Shown: one piece after another, positions 8,507 through 16,655 of the stretch
Layout of the letters: the number at the start of each line of letters is the position of its first letter
How positions within the stretch are numbered: position 1 is the stretch's first letter
Source of the DNA: CAZIGM01 sp964538675
GTDB lineage: Bacteria; Bacillota; Bacilli; Tepidibacillales; Tepidibacillaceae
DNA: 32,543 bases
Assembly (NCBI GenBank): GCA_964538675.1
Contig: CAZIGM010000018.1
Coordinates: forward strand, 1-32,543
Reading direction: 5' to 3'
Translations under genes and position numbers: made by a program
Notes under the pieces: model-generated
What the model saw: only the letters and a program-made list of their open reading frames with translations
What the model was told of the DNA's origin: nothing
Database searches by the model: none

Positions 8507-8556
8507 AATAGCTGACTATTGTGCTTACTAAGTATTTTGTTATACGTAGTTGGAAA

Positions 8557-9486
8557 TTAATAGTACTTCTTTTTCACCTGTATTAAAGTATCTATAAAGT
8601 TTTCTGTTTCTTCCAAATAGCAAAAATGTGCCGATTCATTCAACCATATCATTTCCTTACTTGGAGCCTTTAAAATATCATAATACCCAACAGTAACTTC
8701 TGGAGGTACTAAGTAATCATACTTCCCACACAAGAAAACAATTGGTATATCAAACTTTATTTTATCTTCTTCTATTAAATTTGTTACCATAAGTTCTTCA
8801 ATCAAATTAATAGCTGAAAATTCCATACCTTTATTTATGTTCTCAATATCGGATGTGCTATATACTTCACTGTTTCCAATAATACTATCAATATCTACTG
8901 GTATATTGTATGCACCTCCGAATTCAAATACATAAGATGATAATAAGAACACTTCTGAAATTCCTTTTTTATACGGTGGTTCCCCAATCTCTTTTAACTT
9001 CTCAATTATTTCAGTCATATTTTTTTCTTCAGCAGTCTTTAAAGCAAATTGATAGCTACACTTATTCCCTTCTACATAATTAACCACTTGGGATATTCCG
9101 ATATAAGCATAGATATCCGAAGGATGCTGAAATGCAATATTAATACCTAGTATACTTCCCCATGAGTGACCAGCTAAGAAAATACGTTCCTTATCATATT
9201 CACACTTTAAGAATTGAATAACTTCTAGAGTGTCTTTCAAAAATCTTTCTAGGGTCATTGTGTTAATAGGTATTTCATCACTATATGATTTCCCTGCACC
9301 TCTTTGATCCCAATACACTACTATAAACTCTTCTTCTAATCTATTTAGCGTATGTGAAAATGGCATTAATGGGTATCCAGGTCCTCCATGTAACATAAGA
9401 ATAAGTGGGTTTTCAATACTTTCCCCTTTTATAAGTATACTTTGCTTAATTCCTCCAATTACAATTTCTTCTAAATTATTTATCAT
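8557..9486 (-). CDS. Alpha/beta hydrolase, proline iminopeptidase-like
   Basis: A 309-residue cytoplasmic alpha/beta-hydrolase with the features of the S33 peptidase/proline iminopeptidase group. The oxyanion motif HGGPG is at 33-37, then YWDQRGAGKS, and the nucleophile elbow GHSWGS has Ser108. A likely acid is Asp257 (CGKYDYLVP) and a likely base is His287 (ESAHF). Length fits the family. Ribosome site AGGAG precedes the ATG. It may release N-terminal residues from short peptides or hydrolyse esters; sequence alone does not separate these. The region upstream (9487-9743) contains an unusual GC-richer patch. Confidence 0.9.
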   Translation of the reverse strand: MINNLEEIVIGGIKQSILIKGESIENPLILMLHGGPGYPLMPFSHTLNRLEEEFIVVYWDQRGAGKSYSDEIPINTMTLERFLKDTLEVIQFLKCEYDKERIFLAGHSWGSILGINIAFQHPSDIYAYIGISQVVNYVEGNKCSYQFALKTAEEKNMTEIIEKLKEIGEPPYKKGISEVFLLSSYVFEFGGAYNIPVDIDSIIGNSEVYSTSDIENINKGMEFSAINLIEELMVTNLIEEDKIKFDIPIVFLCGKYDYLVPPEVTVGYYDILKAPSKEMIWLNESAHFCYLEETENFIDTLIQVKKKYY

Positions 9487-9524
9487 TATAAAAGCTCCTT
9501 TTATTATATTTTTTGACCCAAAGG

Positions 9525-9690
9525 AATGCCCAGAAATGAGTGAGAAAATCTCTTATAACGTACTCGTATCTCCGACACCCTTGAGTTTACAAGGTGAAGG
9601 TTGAGCCCTACATAGCTCATATGTTAGGCAAAGGCATTGCCCGCAGCGTGAATATTTTTTTATAGGATGACGGTTCACCATAACTAAATA
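9525..9690. other. GC-richer non-coding patch of unknown origin
   Basis: Between the flavoprotein and hydrolase genes lies a stretch with noticeably more G and C than its surroundings (for example CTCCGACACCC, GCATTGCCCGCAGCG) and no open frame of useful length. It shares CGTGAATATTT with the other GC-richer patch near 4758. Its origin is unclear; it may be foreign or a relic of an element. Confidence 0.3.
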
Positions 9691-9706
9691 ATCGACAAAA
9701 TTAAAC

Positions 9707-9726
9707 GGAGCAAAATAATCTGCTCC
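9707..9726 (-). terminator. Terminator after the flavoprotein gene
   Basis: GGAGCA (9707-9712) pairs with TGCTCC (9721-9726) across a short AT loop, with a T-rich tract following on the minus strand. It lies just past the stop codon of the flavoprotein gene. Confidence 0.6.
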
Positions 9727-9743
9727 TTTCATAGAAATGTAAT

Positions 9744-10376
9744 TTATTTTGTCTGTAGTGATTTAATTTTAGCTTCAATTTCTCTTCTTAATTTTAAAGT
9801 CTTTGCTAGTCTTTCACCAGCTCTTTTAGCTTGTTCTAATGCTTTATCATTCTTTAAAGCCTCTCCCATTTTAAATAATTCTAAAATTTTAACAGTATCT
9901 ACAACCCTGTATCCTAAAGCTTCAAGAGGCTTGGTCATTGCTTCAGCAGTAAATCCCATATCTTTTTCATCATGCTGTTCACAAACTGCTATTGCAACAG
10001 CATATTTTCCTCCCATAGCCTCATTAATACTCATCCAAACTGAACGGTCATCTTCTGCAAATACTTCAAAGTTATAGCATCTCTCCAAAAAAGCTTTCAT
10101 ATCTGATGATATATTATAAAAATATGTGGGTGACCCTAAAACAATAGCATTTGATTCTAATATAAGAGGATACAACTTTTGCATATCATCTTTGATTATA
10201 CATTTATAAGTATCTTTACACCCTTCGCAACCATGACAACTTTTTATATCATAATCACCAAGAAATATTAGTTCAGTTTCAATTCCTTCTGTTTTTAAAG
10301 TGTTTAATGTCTCTTGAACTAATGTTGAAGTATTGCCTTTCTTTCTTTTACTCCCTACAATCCCTAAGACTTTCAT
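9744..10376 (-). CDS. Iron-sulfur flavoprotein-like NAD(P)H-dependent FMN reductase
   Basis: A 210-residue flavodoxin-fold protein. It starts with the FMN phosphate-binding pattern GSKRKKGNTSTLV (residues 8-20). A compact cysteine motif CHGCEGCKDTYKC puts Cys at 47, 50, 53 and 59 (CX2CX2CX5C), as in archaeal and clostridial iron-sulfur flavoproteins that bind a [4Fe-4S] cluster. GSPTYFYNISSDMKAFLER follows at about 81-98. It probably transfers electrons or reduces quinone-like or oxygen-derived substrates; the partner is unknown. A strong ribosome site (GGAGAGGTGAT) precedes the ATG, and a terminator follows. Confidence 0.88.
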   Translation of the reverse strand: MKVLGIVGSKRKKGNTSTLVQETLNTLKTEGIETELIFLGDYDIKSCHGCEGCKDTYKCIIKDDMQKLYPLILESNAIVLGSPTYFYNISSDMKAFLERCYNFEVFAEDDRSVWMSINEAMGGKYAVAIAVCEQHDEKDMGFTAEAMTKPLEALGYRVVDTVKILELFKMGEALKNDKALEQAKRAGERLAKTLKLRREIEAKIKSLQTK

Positions 10377-10507
10377 CTTATCACCTCTCCTTTCCGCTTA
10401 AATGATATACATTTTATCGCAATATATATTATTTTACACTATTATTTCCATAAAAATAATCTTAGCTAATTTTTTAAGCAGATATTATTAAATCTTAATT
10501 TTGATAA

Positions 10508-11080
10508 TTACTTAATTACTATAGTTGACTTAGTTTCAGCCCACTCATTTTTTAATAAATCCATATATAATACATCTGCATATTTACCCGTTATACTATT
10601 AAAACTTTTTTCCCTTATTAATCCTATTATTTTAAATCCTAAAGATTCATATAATTTTTGAGCATTAGTATTATTAGCTAAAGTAGTAAGTTCAACTCTA
10701 TTTAAATTTAAATAATTAAATAAATAATTAAAAAAATGATATAATGCATCAAATCCAAACCCTTGTCCTCTATCATCAATATTACCGATTTCAATACCAA
10801 ACTCTACACTGTTATTTCTTTTGTCCCAATTTCTATATGATATATCTCCTATTGGTTCTAGATTATCTTTCTTACATACAATAAAAGTTTTTTCTATTGG
10901 ATAGACTTCACTATTTTCAATTTCATTTTTTATCTCTAACCTATATGCCTCTTTACTTAATAAAAAACCATAGTTAAATCCACAGTATTCATTTCCCTTT
11001 GCGCTATTTCTCCATTTATGTAATAGCTCTTCATCACCTAATTCTAGTTGTCTAATTACTACTTTCTTTCCTTCTATCAA
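10508..11080 (-). CDS. GNAT-family N-acetyltransferase (RimJ/RimL-like)
   Basis: A 190-residue GNAT acetyltransferase that moves acetyl from acetyl-CoA to an amine. The acetyl-CoA loop region is GIEIGNIDDRGQGFGFDAL (about 106-124, motif R/QxxGxG/A) and the C-terminal strand pattern NTNAQKLYESLGFK is typical of RimJ/L and spermidine-like members. The start is TTG at 11080, supported by AGGAGTG upstream; no ATG is available. The ribosome site lies within the remnant of a small membrane-protein gene (11090-11165), so this gene has inherited the flank of a decayed neighbour. Substrate unknown. Confidence 0.88.
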   Translation of the reverse strand: MIEGKKVVIRQLELGDEELLHKWRNSAKGNEYCGFNYGFLLSKEAYRLEIKNEIENSEVYPIEKTFIVCKKDNLEPIGDISYRNWDKRNNSVEFGIEIGNIDDRGQGFGFDALYHFFNYLFNYLNLNRVELTTLANNTNAQKLYESLGFKIIGLIREKSFNSITGKYADVLYMDLLKNEWAETKSTIVIK

Positions 11081-11089
11081 AATTATCCA

Positions 11090-11165
11090 CTCCTAATAGT
11101 TTGTATGCTAATGGTAGACCTAATAATATTATTGCTAATGCAGATATTCATGCAATCCATCTCAT
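11090..11165 (-). pseudogene. N-terminal fragment of a DUF7670-like membrane protein
   Basis: The frame reads MRWIA, TGA, ISALAIILLGLPLAYKLLG and aligns without gaps to FRWTARISALAVILLGLPFYFGYG of the intact gene at 6025-6378. The TGA (11148-11150) sits where the paralogue has Arg (AGA), so it is an ordinary nonsense change, not a Trp codon. The rest of the gene is gone, ending at the ribosome site of the GNAT gene. Confidence 0.65.
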
Positions 11166-11184
11166 TATTTTTACTTAATTTTTG

Positions 11185-12000
11185 TTATTCATTAAAGTTA
11201 ATATATTCAATTGGTATAGCCAGTCCAACCTTTTTTTGTGATCCTTCATAATTAATCTTAGTTGTAGCAAATATGACACCTACTACTTTACCATTGTAAT
11301 TGATGACGGGGCTGCCACTGTTTCCTTTATAAACAGAAGCATCAACTATAAGCTTTGGAATAACATGATTAGTTGTCTGACCAAGGATATTACCTTTGTT
11401 AACTATAAAAGTACTATATAAAGGATTACCAATAATATAGACCGGTTGATTTTGCTCCCAATTATTCACAAACTCTAGAATTGGATAGTTTAACTCGTCA
11501 GCATCTATTTTTAATATAGCAAAATCAATTTCTTCATCACTGTTAACCATTTCTGCAGGATAAACTTCTCCATCATGAAATGTAACAGTAATATTTTGCT
11601 TATCATTTATTACATGTTCGTTTGTCATAATATAACCCTTATCTGAGTAATAAAAACCTGTTCCTTTACTATTCCCTGCCTTAACAACAACCACTGATTC
11701 TTTATATTGCTGCACTTTTTCATTCTTAGATAACTCAATCGAAGTTGATATAAACTCAATACTTGCCATATTAAAAAGCTTTGGCCAGATAGCCAAAACA
11801 TAACTAAATAAAGATAAAGTTAGTATTACTGATAGGGTTATTTTTACCCACTTTCTTTTCCTTTTTGGTTTAAGTTCATGGTCATCATCAGGATTAAAGA
11901 ATTCTTCCTTTGAATAATAATTTTTACCATCAAAATATAACTCTTCTTTATTCTGTTTGTTTTCATATTGATTATTTTCATCTTTTTTAAAATCGTCCAT
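11185..12000 (-). CDS. Membrane-anchored trypsin-like serine protease (HtrA-like, no PDZ)
   Basis: A 271-residue protein with a charged cytoplasmic N-terminus (about 1-50), one membrane segment (about 51-72) and an external trypsin-fold protease domain. The catalytic triad is visible: His129 in TNEHV, Asp159 in EIDFAILK and Ser228 in GNSGSP. The domain ends without a PDZ domain, so it resembles the short HtrA/DegP-related or YyxA-like proteases. It likely cleaves or monitors misfolded proteins at the cell surface (inferred). The ribosome site GAGGA is upstream of the ATG. Confidence 0.9.
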   Translation of the reverse strand: MDDFKKDENNQYENKQNKEELYFDGKNYYSKEEFFNPDDDHELKPKRKRKWVKITLSVILTLSLFSYVLAIWPKLFNMASIEFISTSIELSKNEKVQQYKESVVVVKAGNSKGTGFYYSDKGYIMTNEHVINDKQNITVTFHDGEVYPAEMVNSDEEIDFAILKIDADELNYPILEFVNNWEQNQPVYIIGNPLYSTFIVNKGNILGQTTNHVIPKLIVDASVYKGNSGSPVINYNGKVVGVIFATTKINYEGSQKKVGLAIPIEYINFNE

Positions 12001-12084
12001 GTTTTCCTCACTATAGAGATAATCTTAGATTATAGTTATAATTTTTATTCAATATAATTATATTAAATTAATTAAGACATTTAA

Positions 12085-12528
12085 TTAATTTAATATTTTT
12101 AATTCAGGACACTTTTTACTTAACTCATTAATAAACTTTTCTTTTTTTAGAGGAGAAATATAAATGATACCTAATCTCTTCCCTTTTACCTTAATTTTTA
12201 TTTTATCTGTAGATAAGGCAATAGAAGATATTAAATTTTTTGTAGTTTTTATCGAATCAATATCTGTATATGATATTTTCACTTTAAGTGGGACAGATCT
12301 GAGAATTAAGAAATCTTTAGTTAAAACGTAGTAGGTTCCATTATATATCCATAAAACTAATAATCCAAATAGTAGATAGATAATCCTGATTATTATCATT
12401 AATTCACTTATCAATGTCATCCCGATAAAAGCTACTGAGATTCCCAACATTACCACACTAATCCACCAATCACGCTTAGAAACGAATTTCATATTAACCT
12501 TCTCAAATCTTTCGTTACTTTTCATCAT
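12085..12528 (-). CDS. PH-domain-like membrane protein (YyaB/PH_6 type)
   Basis: A 147-residue protein with two hydrophobic segments near residues 20-60 followed by a small beta-rich domain (YVLTKDFLILRSVPLKVKI, then DIDSIKTTKNLISS..ALSTDKIKIK), the usual layout of bacterial PH-like proteins such as YyaB. The first two codons are ATG ATG and no strong ribosome site is seen. Function unknown; members usually sit in the membrane with the PH-like domain exposed. Confidence 0.7.
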   Translation of the reverse strand: MMKSNERFEKVNMKFVSKRDWWISVVMLGISVAFIGMTLISELMIIIRIIYLLFGLLVLWIYNGTYYVLTKDFLILRSVPLKVKISYTDIDSIKTTKNLISSIALSTDKIKIKVKGKRLGIIYISPLKKEKFINELSKKCPELKILN

Positions 12529-12620
12529 TGCATTTTATTATCCATTCTTTTATTAATATTGAATAATGTAATTGATTATTAATTTCTTTACTAAAGTTAA
12601 TTGTACTTAATTGAAGTAAT

Positions 12621-12938
12621 TTACTTATCATTATCATGTTTTCGTTTTGTTAATTGCAAGTATGTTAGCTCTCCATTTGCCCAATTTTTCAAGTTTATCA
12701 AACGTTCTCCATTGTCTCCGTGTTCAGGATTATCGAATGCACTCTGAAGATTTCCGCACGGTAACTCAGAACAAAATCCACAGTGACTATAGCCTTTTTC
12801 AATTGAGCACTTTGCCACTAAACATTCTCCCCAAAACATTTGACCACTTGATTCCTGACATCCTGGACAATTAGTCTTTTCTTTTCATTCGCAATCTCCG
12901 CAATATGCCCCACACATGCTAATTAATTTTATATCCAT
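12621..12938 (-). pseudogene. DUF3795 protein gene interrupted by TGA at a Trp position
   Basis: Read from ATG 12938 (ribosome site GGGAG 9 nt upstream) to the TAA at 12621, the frame would encode about 105 residues of a small cysteine-rich DUF3795 protein. It begins MDIKLISMCGAYCGDCE, TGA, KEKTNCPGCQESSGQMFWGEC, followed by C..SIEKGYSHCGFCSELPCGN. The single interruption (12885-12887) falls between CE and KEK, where family members as I recall them have Trp, so a TGG-to-TGA change is the simplest reading. Start, ribosome site, all cysteines and the stop are intact, so the event is recent, or TGA is read through. DUF3795 function is unknown; its Cys pattern suggests metal binding. Confidence 0.7.
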
Positions 12939-13078
12939 ATAATAACTCTCCCATTTTTATATTTTATTTTGAATATAGTTATACAATAATATCACTTACA
13001 TTATACATTTCATGTGAAGTTATAATTTTATCTTCTACATATTTTAAGAATTACCTTTAAAAGATGTCAAATATAGAA

Positions 13079-13245
13079 CTAATAAAGAAAACGAAAAGAT
13101 GCTCCTAACGTTTTATATACTGTTATCTGATTGGGGTTAAGATTTTCAAACGCAAAAACACAAGAAATAAAAATTGGCGCAAATCCTGCTAGTGTTAATA
13201 GAGTAACTTTAGATAAATTACCAATCCCAAGCCATTCAAAATAAT
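13079..13245 (-). pseudogene. Remnant of an SsuC/TauC-type ABC permease
   Basis: The minus-strand frame reads YYFEWLGIGNLSKVTLLTLAGFAPIFIS, then ENLNPNQITVYKTLGASFRFLY, and stops at TAG. This matches the middle of binding-protein-dependent permeases for sulfonates, nitrate or thiamine precursors (GIG...SK, and the EAA-like loop ...TLGAS). Beyond the TAG the frame contains a further TGA before a final TAA. No start codon exists. It is a decayed fragment, adjacent to the end of the ABC-2 permease gene. Confidence 0.6.
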
Positions 13246-13253
13246 AATTTCAA

Positions 13254-13970
13254 TTAATCTTTTCCAATTCGTGATAATTTTATCCAATTTGCACAAGTAG
13301 TAATAATAATAATAATAATTAATGGAGCAAACCAAGTAAAATTAAGTTCACTGCTTGTCATTATCTTCAATCCCCATGTGGCAGGAAAAATTTTTCCTGC
13401 TGTTTCAAGAACACTTGGCAAGAGATTGGTTGGAAACATAATTCCTGATAACATTAATGAAGGTAAAAATATTAATTGTGATAACATCGTTAATTTTGTT
13501 GTATTTTTAATATACAGCCCTAACGTAGTACCAATAGATAGACTTGTAATAGTGAAAATTGAAAGTGAAAAAAAGAACAAGACAATATTATCAGGTGTTT
13601 TGGCACTAAATGCTATTTGTGCAATTATATAAATAATTATGCTTGAAATCATTAAATGTATAAAAGCTGAAATAAAGTTAACTAATGCAGCTATCCATAG
13701 AGGAATACCCCCTACTTTATATGCTTTTTTCATCTCACTTGAGTAAAATTCCACTAATGGGATTGGTGTACCTAAAAAAGCACCCATTGTTATAGCAAAT
13801 ATAATCATCGACTGTATGAGAATATCCTTAAATTCTGGATTAATAGATGTGAAAATAGCACCCATAAATACGAAAAATATTAATGGAACAATATAATATG
13901 TAAGTAAAACTCCTTTATTTCTTAAATCCAACTTCCACTGAAGTACAACACTATATAAAACTGAGTTCAT
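13254..13970 (-). CDS. ABC-2 type transporter permease
   Basis: A 238-residue membrane protein with about six hydrophobic segments (near residues 21-40, 55-75, 98-120, 128-148, 155-175, 212-230) and the pattern LFLPSLMLSGIMFPTNLLPSVLETAGKIFPATWG, typical of ABC-2 exporters. Its ATG follows the ATPase stop codon with no gap, so it forms a unit with that protein. The usual function would be export of a drug, peptide or lipid; the cargo is unknown. Confidence 0.88.
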   Translation of the reverse strand: MNSVLYSVVLQWKLDLRNKGVLLTYYIVPLIFFVFMGAIFTSINPEFKDILIQSMIIFAITMGAFLGTPIPLVEFYSSEMKKAYKVGGIPLWIAALVNFISAFIHLMISSIIIYIIAQIAFSAKTPDNIVLFFFSLSIFTITSLSIGTTLGLYIKNTTKLTMLSQLIFLPSLMLSGIMFPTNLLPSVLETAGKIFPATWGLKIMTSSELNFTWFAPLIIIIIITTCANWIKLSRIGKD

Positions 13971-14834
13971 TTATTTATCCTCCTTAGCGATTTCTATAAA
14001 GCGTTGTTCAAGAGTCTCACGTTCTATCTTTAAATCAATTATTTCGTTGTTTGATTCCTTAATAAAACCAAGTAACTCAAGTAGAGCATCATCAATTTTT
14101 TTAGTAATAAAAACATAATAATCTTGTTCCAAATTTATGTATTTGCAAAATTTAAATTCATTTCTCCCAAAAGCATTTAGAGTTTTAATATAAATTTTAA
14201 TTTCGCTTAAAAAGTTATTAGTTAATTCTTTTGTTGTCCCCATAAAAGCCTTTTTTCCATCTTTTATTATAAAAATTCTATCACTGAGGCTTTCAACTTC
14301 TGCCATATCATGACTTGCCAAAATTATTGTTATTCCATCCTCTTTTAATTTTCTAATTTCTTTATGTAATGAAACTCTACCTTCGACATCAAGTCCAGCA
14401 GTCGGTTCATCAAGAAATAGAATGTTTGGATTATTAATTAATGCTAGGGTTAAATGAAGTCTTCTTTTTTGACCTGTTGACATAGAATTATATTGTAGAT
14501 TTTTAATTTCTGTTAATCCAAATCTATCAAATAATGCTGAATTTTCGTTAACTCTATTCCATTTACAGAAAAGTTTAAAAGTTTCTAAAGCCGTAATATT
14601 ACGTGGCAATAAAGATGATTGAAGTTGTACTCCCATTGTTCCATTTATCTTTATTTGTCCAGAATCGTATTTACGGATACCTTCAATACATTCAAGCGTT
14701 GTAGTTTTCCCAGCACCATTTGAACCTAACAATGCAAAAATTTCTCCCTTGTTAACTGAAAATGAAAGATCATTAATCACATTCTTATTATCATAACTTT
14801 TTACTAAATTATTAACCTCAACAGCAATATTCAT
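13971..14834 (-). CDS. ABC transporter ATP-binding protein (ABC-2 exporter)
   Basis: A CcmA/DrrA-type ATPase of 287 residues. Walker A is GSNGAGKTT, the signature is MSTGQKRRL (a common variant of LSGGQ), Walker B is ILFLDEPTAGLD, and the H-loop is ASHDMAE. I start at ATG 14834, with AGGAGGAG 8 nt upstream; the frame extends 20 codons further but without a ribosome site. It energises the following permease. The C-terminal ~70 residues are typical of the exporter subfamily. Confidence 0.92.
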   Translation of the reverse strand: MNIAVEVNNLVKSYDNKNVINDLSFSVNKGEIFALLGSNGAGKTTTLECIEGIRKYDSGQIKINGTMGVQLQSSLLPRNITALETFKLFCKWNRVNENSALFDRFGLTEIKNLQYNSMSTGQKRRLHLTLALINNPNILFLDEPTAGLDVEGRVSLHKEIRKLKEDGITIILASHDMAEVESLSDRIFIIKDGKKAFMGTTKELTNNFLSEIKIYIKTLNAFGRNEFKFCKYINLEQDYYVFITKKIDDALLELLGFIKESNNEIIDLKIERETLEQRFIEIAKEDK

Positions 14835-14914
14835 TTTCACATCTCCTCCTAATCTTTCTTTAGTTAAATGTTCTTTTATCTCCAAACCCCACAAAGCTTT
14901 ATGGAGATTTTTTC

Positions 14915-15292
14915 TTATTTTTTCAAATTACTAAATATTGATAAATATAGTGGCTTAGTAATTTCTATTTTTCTCCCAGTTATTAATGTCGCTCCATCAT
15001 ACTTACATTCAGTTTCTTCATATCCTGTATTATCGTTAATATATGTTCTAGACGAAATAGGTTCCCCAATTGTTGCTTCAAATTCATTAGTTATCCAATT
15101 TACATCTTCATCAAAAGTTATTCCTAGTTCCTTTGTTATAAATGAAATAGGAAAAAAATAATCATCTTTATATTGTAATGTTACTTGCTTTTCGGACATA
15201 TTGCGTAAATTACTTATGGATTTTGAATTATATTCTGGATTAATAAATGGTAACTTAATTATAACTTGTTTTATCAAGCTTATATAATACAT
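14915..15292 (-). CDS. Hypothetical protein, possible truncated copper amine oxidase N-domain-like protein
   Basis: A 125-residue frame that overlaps the end of the GNAT gene by 38 bp and has no obvious ribosome site, so the 5' end is probably lost. The stretch YFFPISFITKELGITFDEDVNW resembles the repeated domain of copper amine oxidase N-terminal/stalk-like surface proteins, which normally follow a signal peptide; none is present here. The upstream frame is closed by a TGA. I treat it as a truncated or decayed gene of uncertain function. Confidence 0.45.
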   Translation of the reverse strand: MYYISLIKQVIIKLPFINPEYNSKSISNLRNMSEKQVTLQYKDDYFFPISFITKELGITFDEDVNWITNEFEATIGEPISSRTYINDNTGYEETECKYDGATLITGRKIEITKPLYLSIFSNLKK

Positions 15293-15803
15293 GCAATTTC
15301 AACGGATCATCATTTTTTACTCTAGGATGCTCAAATGTTCCTACTTTTCTTAAACCAAGTTTCTTCATAACATTAATGGACGGTATGTTCAATTGAGCTG
15401 TAAATGAATATATTCTATCTATTCCTAAATTATTAAATCCATACTCTAAACACACTTTAGCACCTTCAGTAGCATATCCTTTATTCCAATGTTTATTATC
15501 TAACCTCCAGCCTATCTCAATACACGGTGTAAAAAATGACTTAAATGTTGCCATAGAAAAACCTATAAAACCAATAAACTGCTGTGTTTCTTTTTTTTCG
15601 ACTGCCCATAAACCAAATCCATATTCATTAAAATTATTGTTGATTTTATCAACTAACTCATCAGATTGCTCTTTTGATAATATCTCCGGAAAAAACTTCA
15701 TCACATTTTTATTCGCATTCATTTTAGCAAAAGGTATTTTATCATCTTCATTCCATCGTCTAAAACCTAAATGTTCAGTTTCGAATATGTAATTAGAATT
15801 CAA
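15255..15803 (-). CDS. GNAT-family N-acetyltransferase
   Basis: A 182-residue acetyltransferase of the RimJ/RimL group. It starts with the typical TEHLGFRRWNEDD, contains the acetyl-CoA-binding stretch RLDNKHWNKGYATEG (about 100-114) and ends with PSINVMKKLGLRKVGTFEHP. The substrate, often a protein N-terminus or an antibiotic, cannot be told. It is not obviously related to the second GNAT at 10508. Confidence 0.9.
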   Translation of the reverse strand: MNSNYIFETEHLGFRRWNEDDKIPFAKMNANKNVMKFFPEILSKEQSDELVDKINNNFNEYGFGLWAVEKKETQQFIGFIGFSMATFKSFFTPCIEIGWRLDNKHWNKGYATEGAKVCLEYGFNNLGIDRIYSFTAQLNIPSINVMKKLGLRKVGTFEHPRVKNDDPLKLHVLYKLDKTSYN

Positions 15804-15872
15804 TGTATTTAACCTCTCTTATTTGAATTATTTAATGGAATAAGCAAATTAATAAATATATTGAAGTTCATT

Positions 15873-16526
15873 TTAGAAAAATAATAACATTATAATTATG
15901 ACTGGAATTAATACTATTAACCAAACTAATAAAACATTTCCTAATGCTTTCCAAACTGAAAAACCTTGTACTTCACCTAAACATTTTAAGAATACAATAA
16001 TTGCCCATATCCCAACTACTAATTCAGCAAATGCAAAGACTAATAATAACAATGATAAAAATGGACTTGAAGTGATTATTGGCATTTCACTAGTATATAA
16101 GTCTCTACCGAAAAAAAATAAATCGGGTAAAAGTAACATTAATTCCATTGTTATTATTGGTACAATTCCCCACGCATAAGCTGCTCGTATTTCTTCAGAA
16201 GTTGCATTACCACCTATCCAATTACCTGTCCAATTTAGCAAAAATCCAGTTATGTATAGACCTAGAATACCTCCTATTGATCCAAATATAATACTTAAAA
16301 AGTAAATATTTATAAGTGAAAAACGATCACCATATCCTTCTCCAGAAGCAACGCTTAATGCTTCAAATATTCCACCTAGAATTGCTAAAATTAAAACAAG
16401 TTGTTTAGGATTAGTATCAATAATATATCTTATGGTCTCTTTTGGTTTAGTCCATATATTAAGTAATAAATCATATTGTGAAATGGTACTGTTTTCAGGT
16501 ATTAAATTATTCTCTTTATTATCCAT
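15873..16526 (-). CDS. Yip1-family membrane protein
   Basis: A 217-residue protein with about five hydrophobic segments after a polar N-terminus, including the central pattern GPSIGGILGLYITGFLLNWTGNWIGG-like helix pair and EIRAAYAWGIVPI, typical of bacterial YIP1 domain proteins. I start at ATG 16526, where AGAGGAG precedes by 5 nt; the frame extends further upstream without a ribosome site. It is divergent from the membrane protein at 16656. Function unknown; bacterial YIP1 proteins are thought to act in membrane processes. Confidence 0.8.
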   Translation of the reverse strand: MDNKENNLIPENSTISQYDLLLNIWTKPKETIRYIIDTNPKQLVLILAILGGIFEALSVASGEGYGDRFSLINIYFLSIIFGSIGGILGLYITGFLLNWTGNWIGGNATSEEIRAAYAWGIVPIITMELMLLLPDLFFFGRDLYTSEMPIITSSPFLSLLLLVFAFAELVVGIWAIIVFLKCLGEVQGFSVWKALGNVLLVWLIVLIPVIIIMLLFF

Positions 16527-16655
16527 ATTTTCTCCTCTTTCTTTATCTATGATATTAGTTATATATTTACGTTCGATACGCATTATCTATCCTTTAATAA
16601 TGATAGTTATAAGCTTGTTATATTATGATAGAATGTCTTTAGGGAGTGGTTAAAA

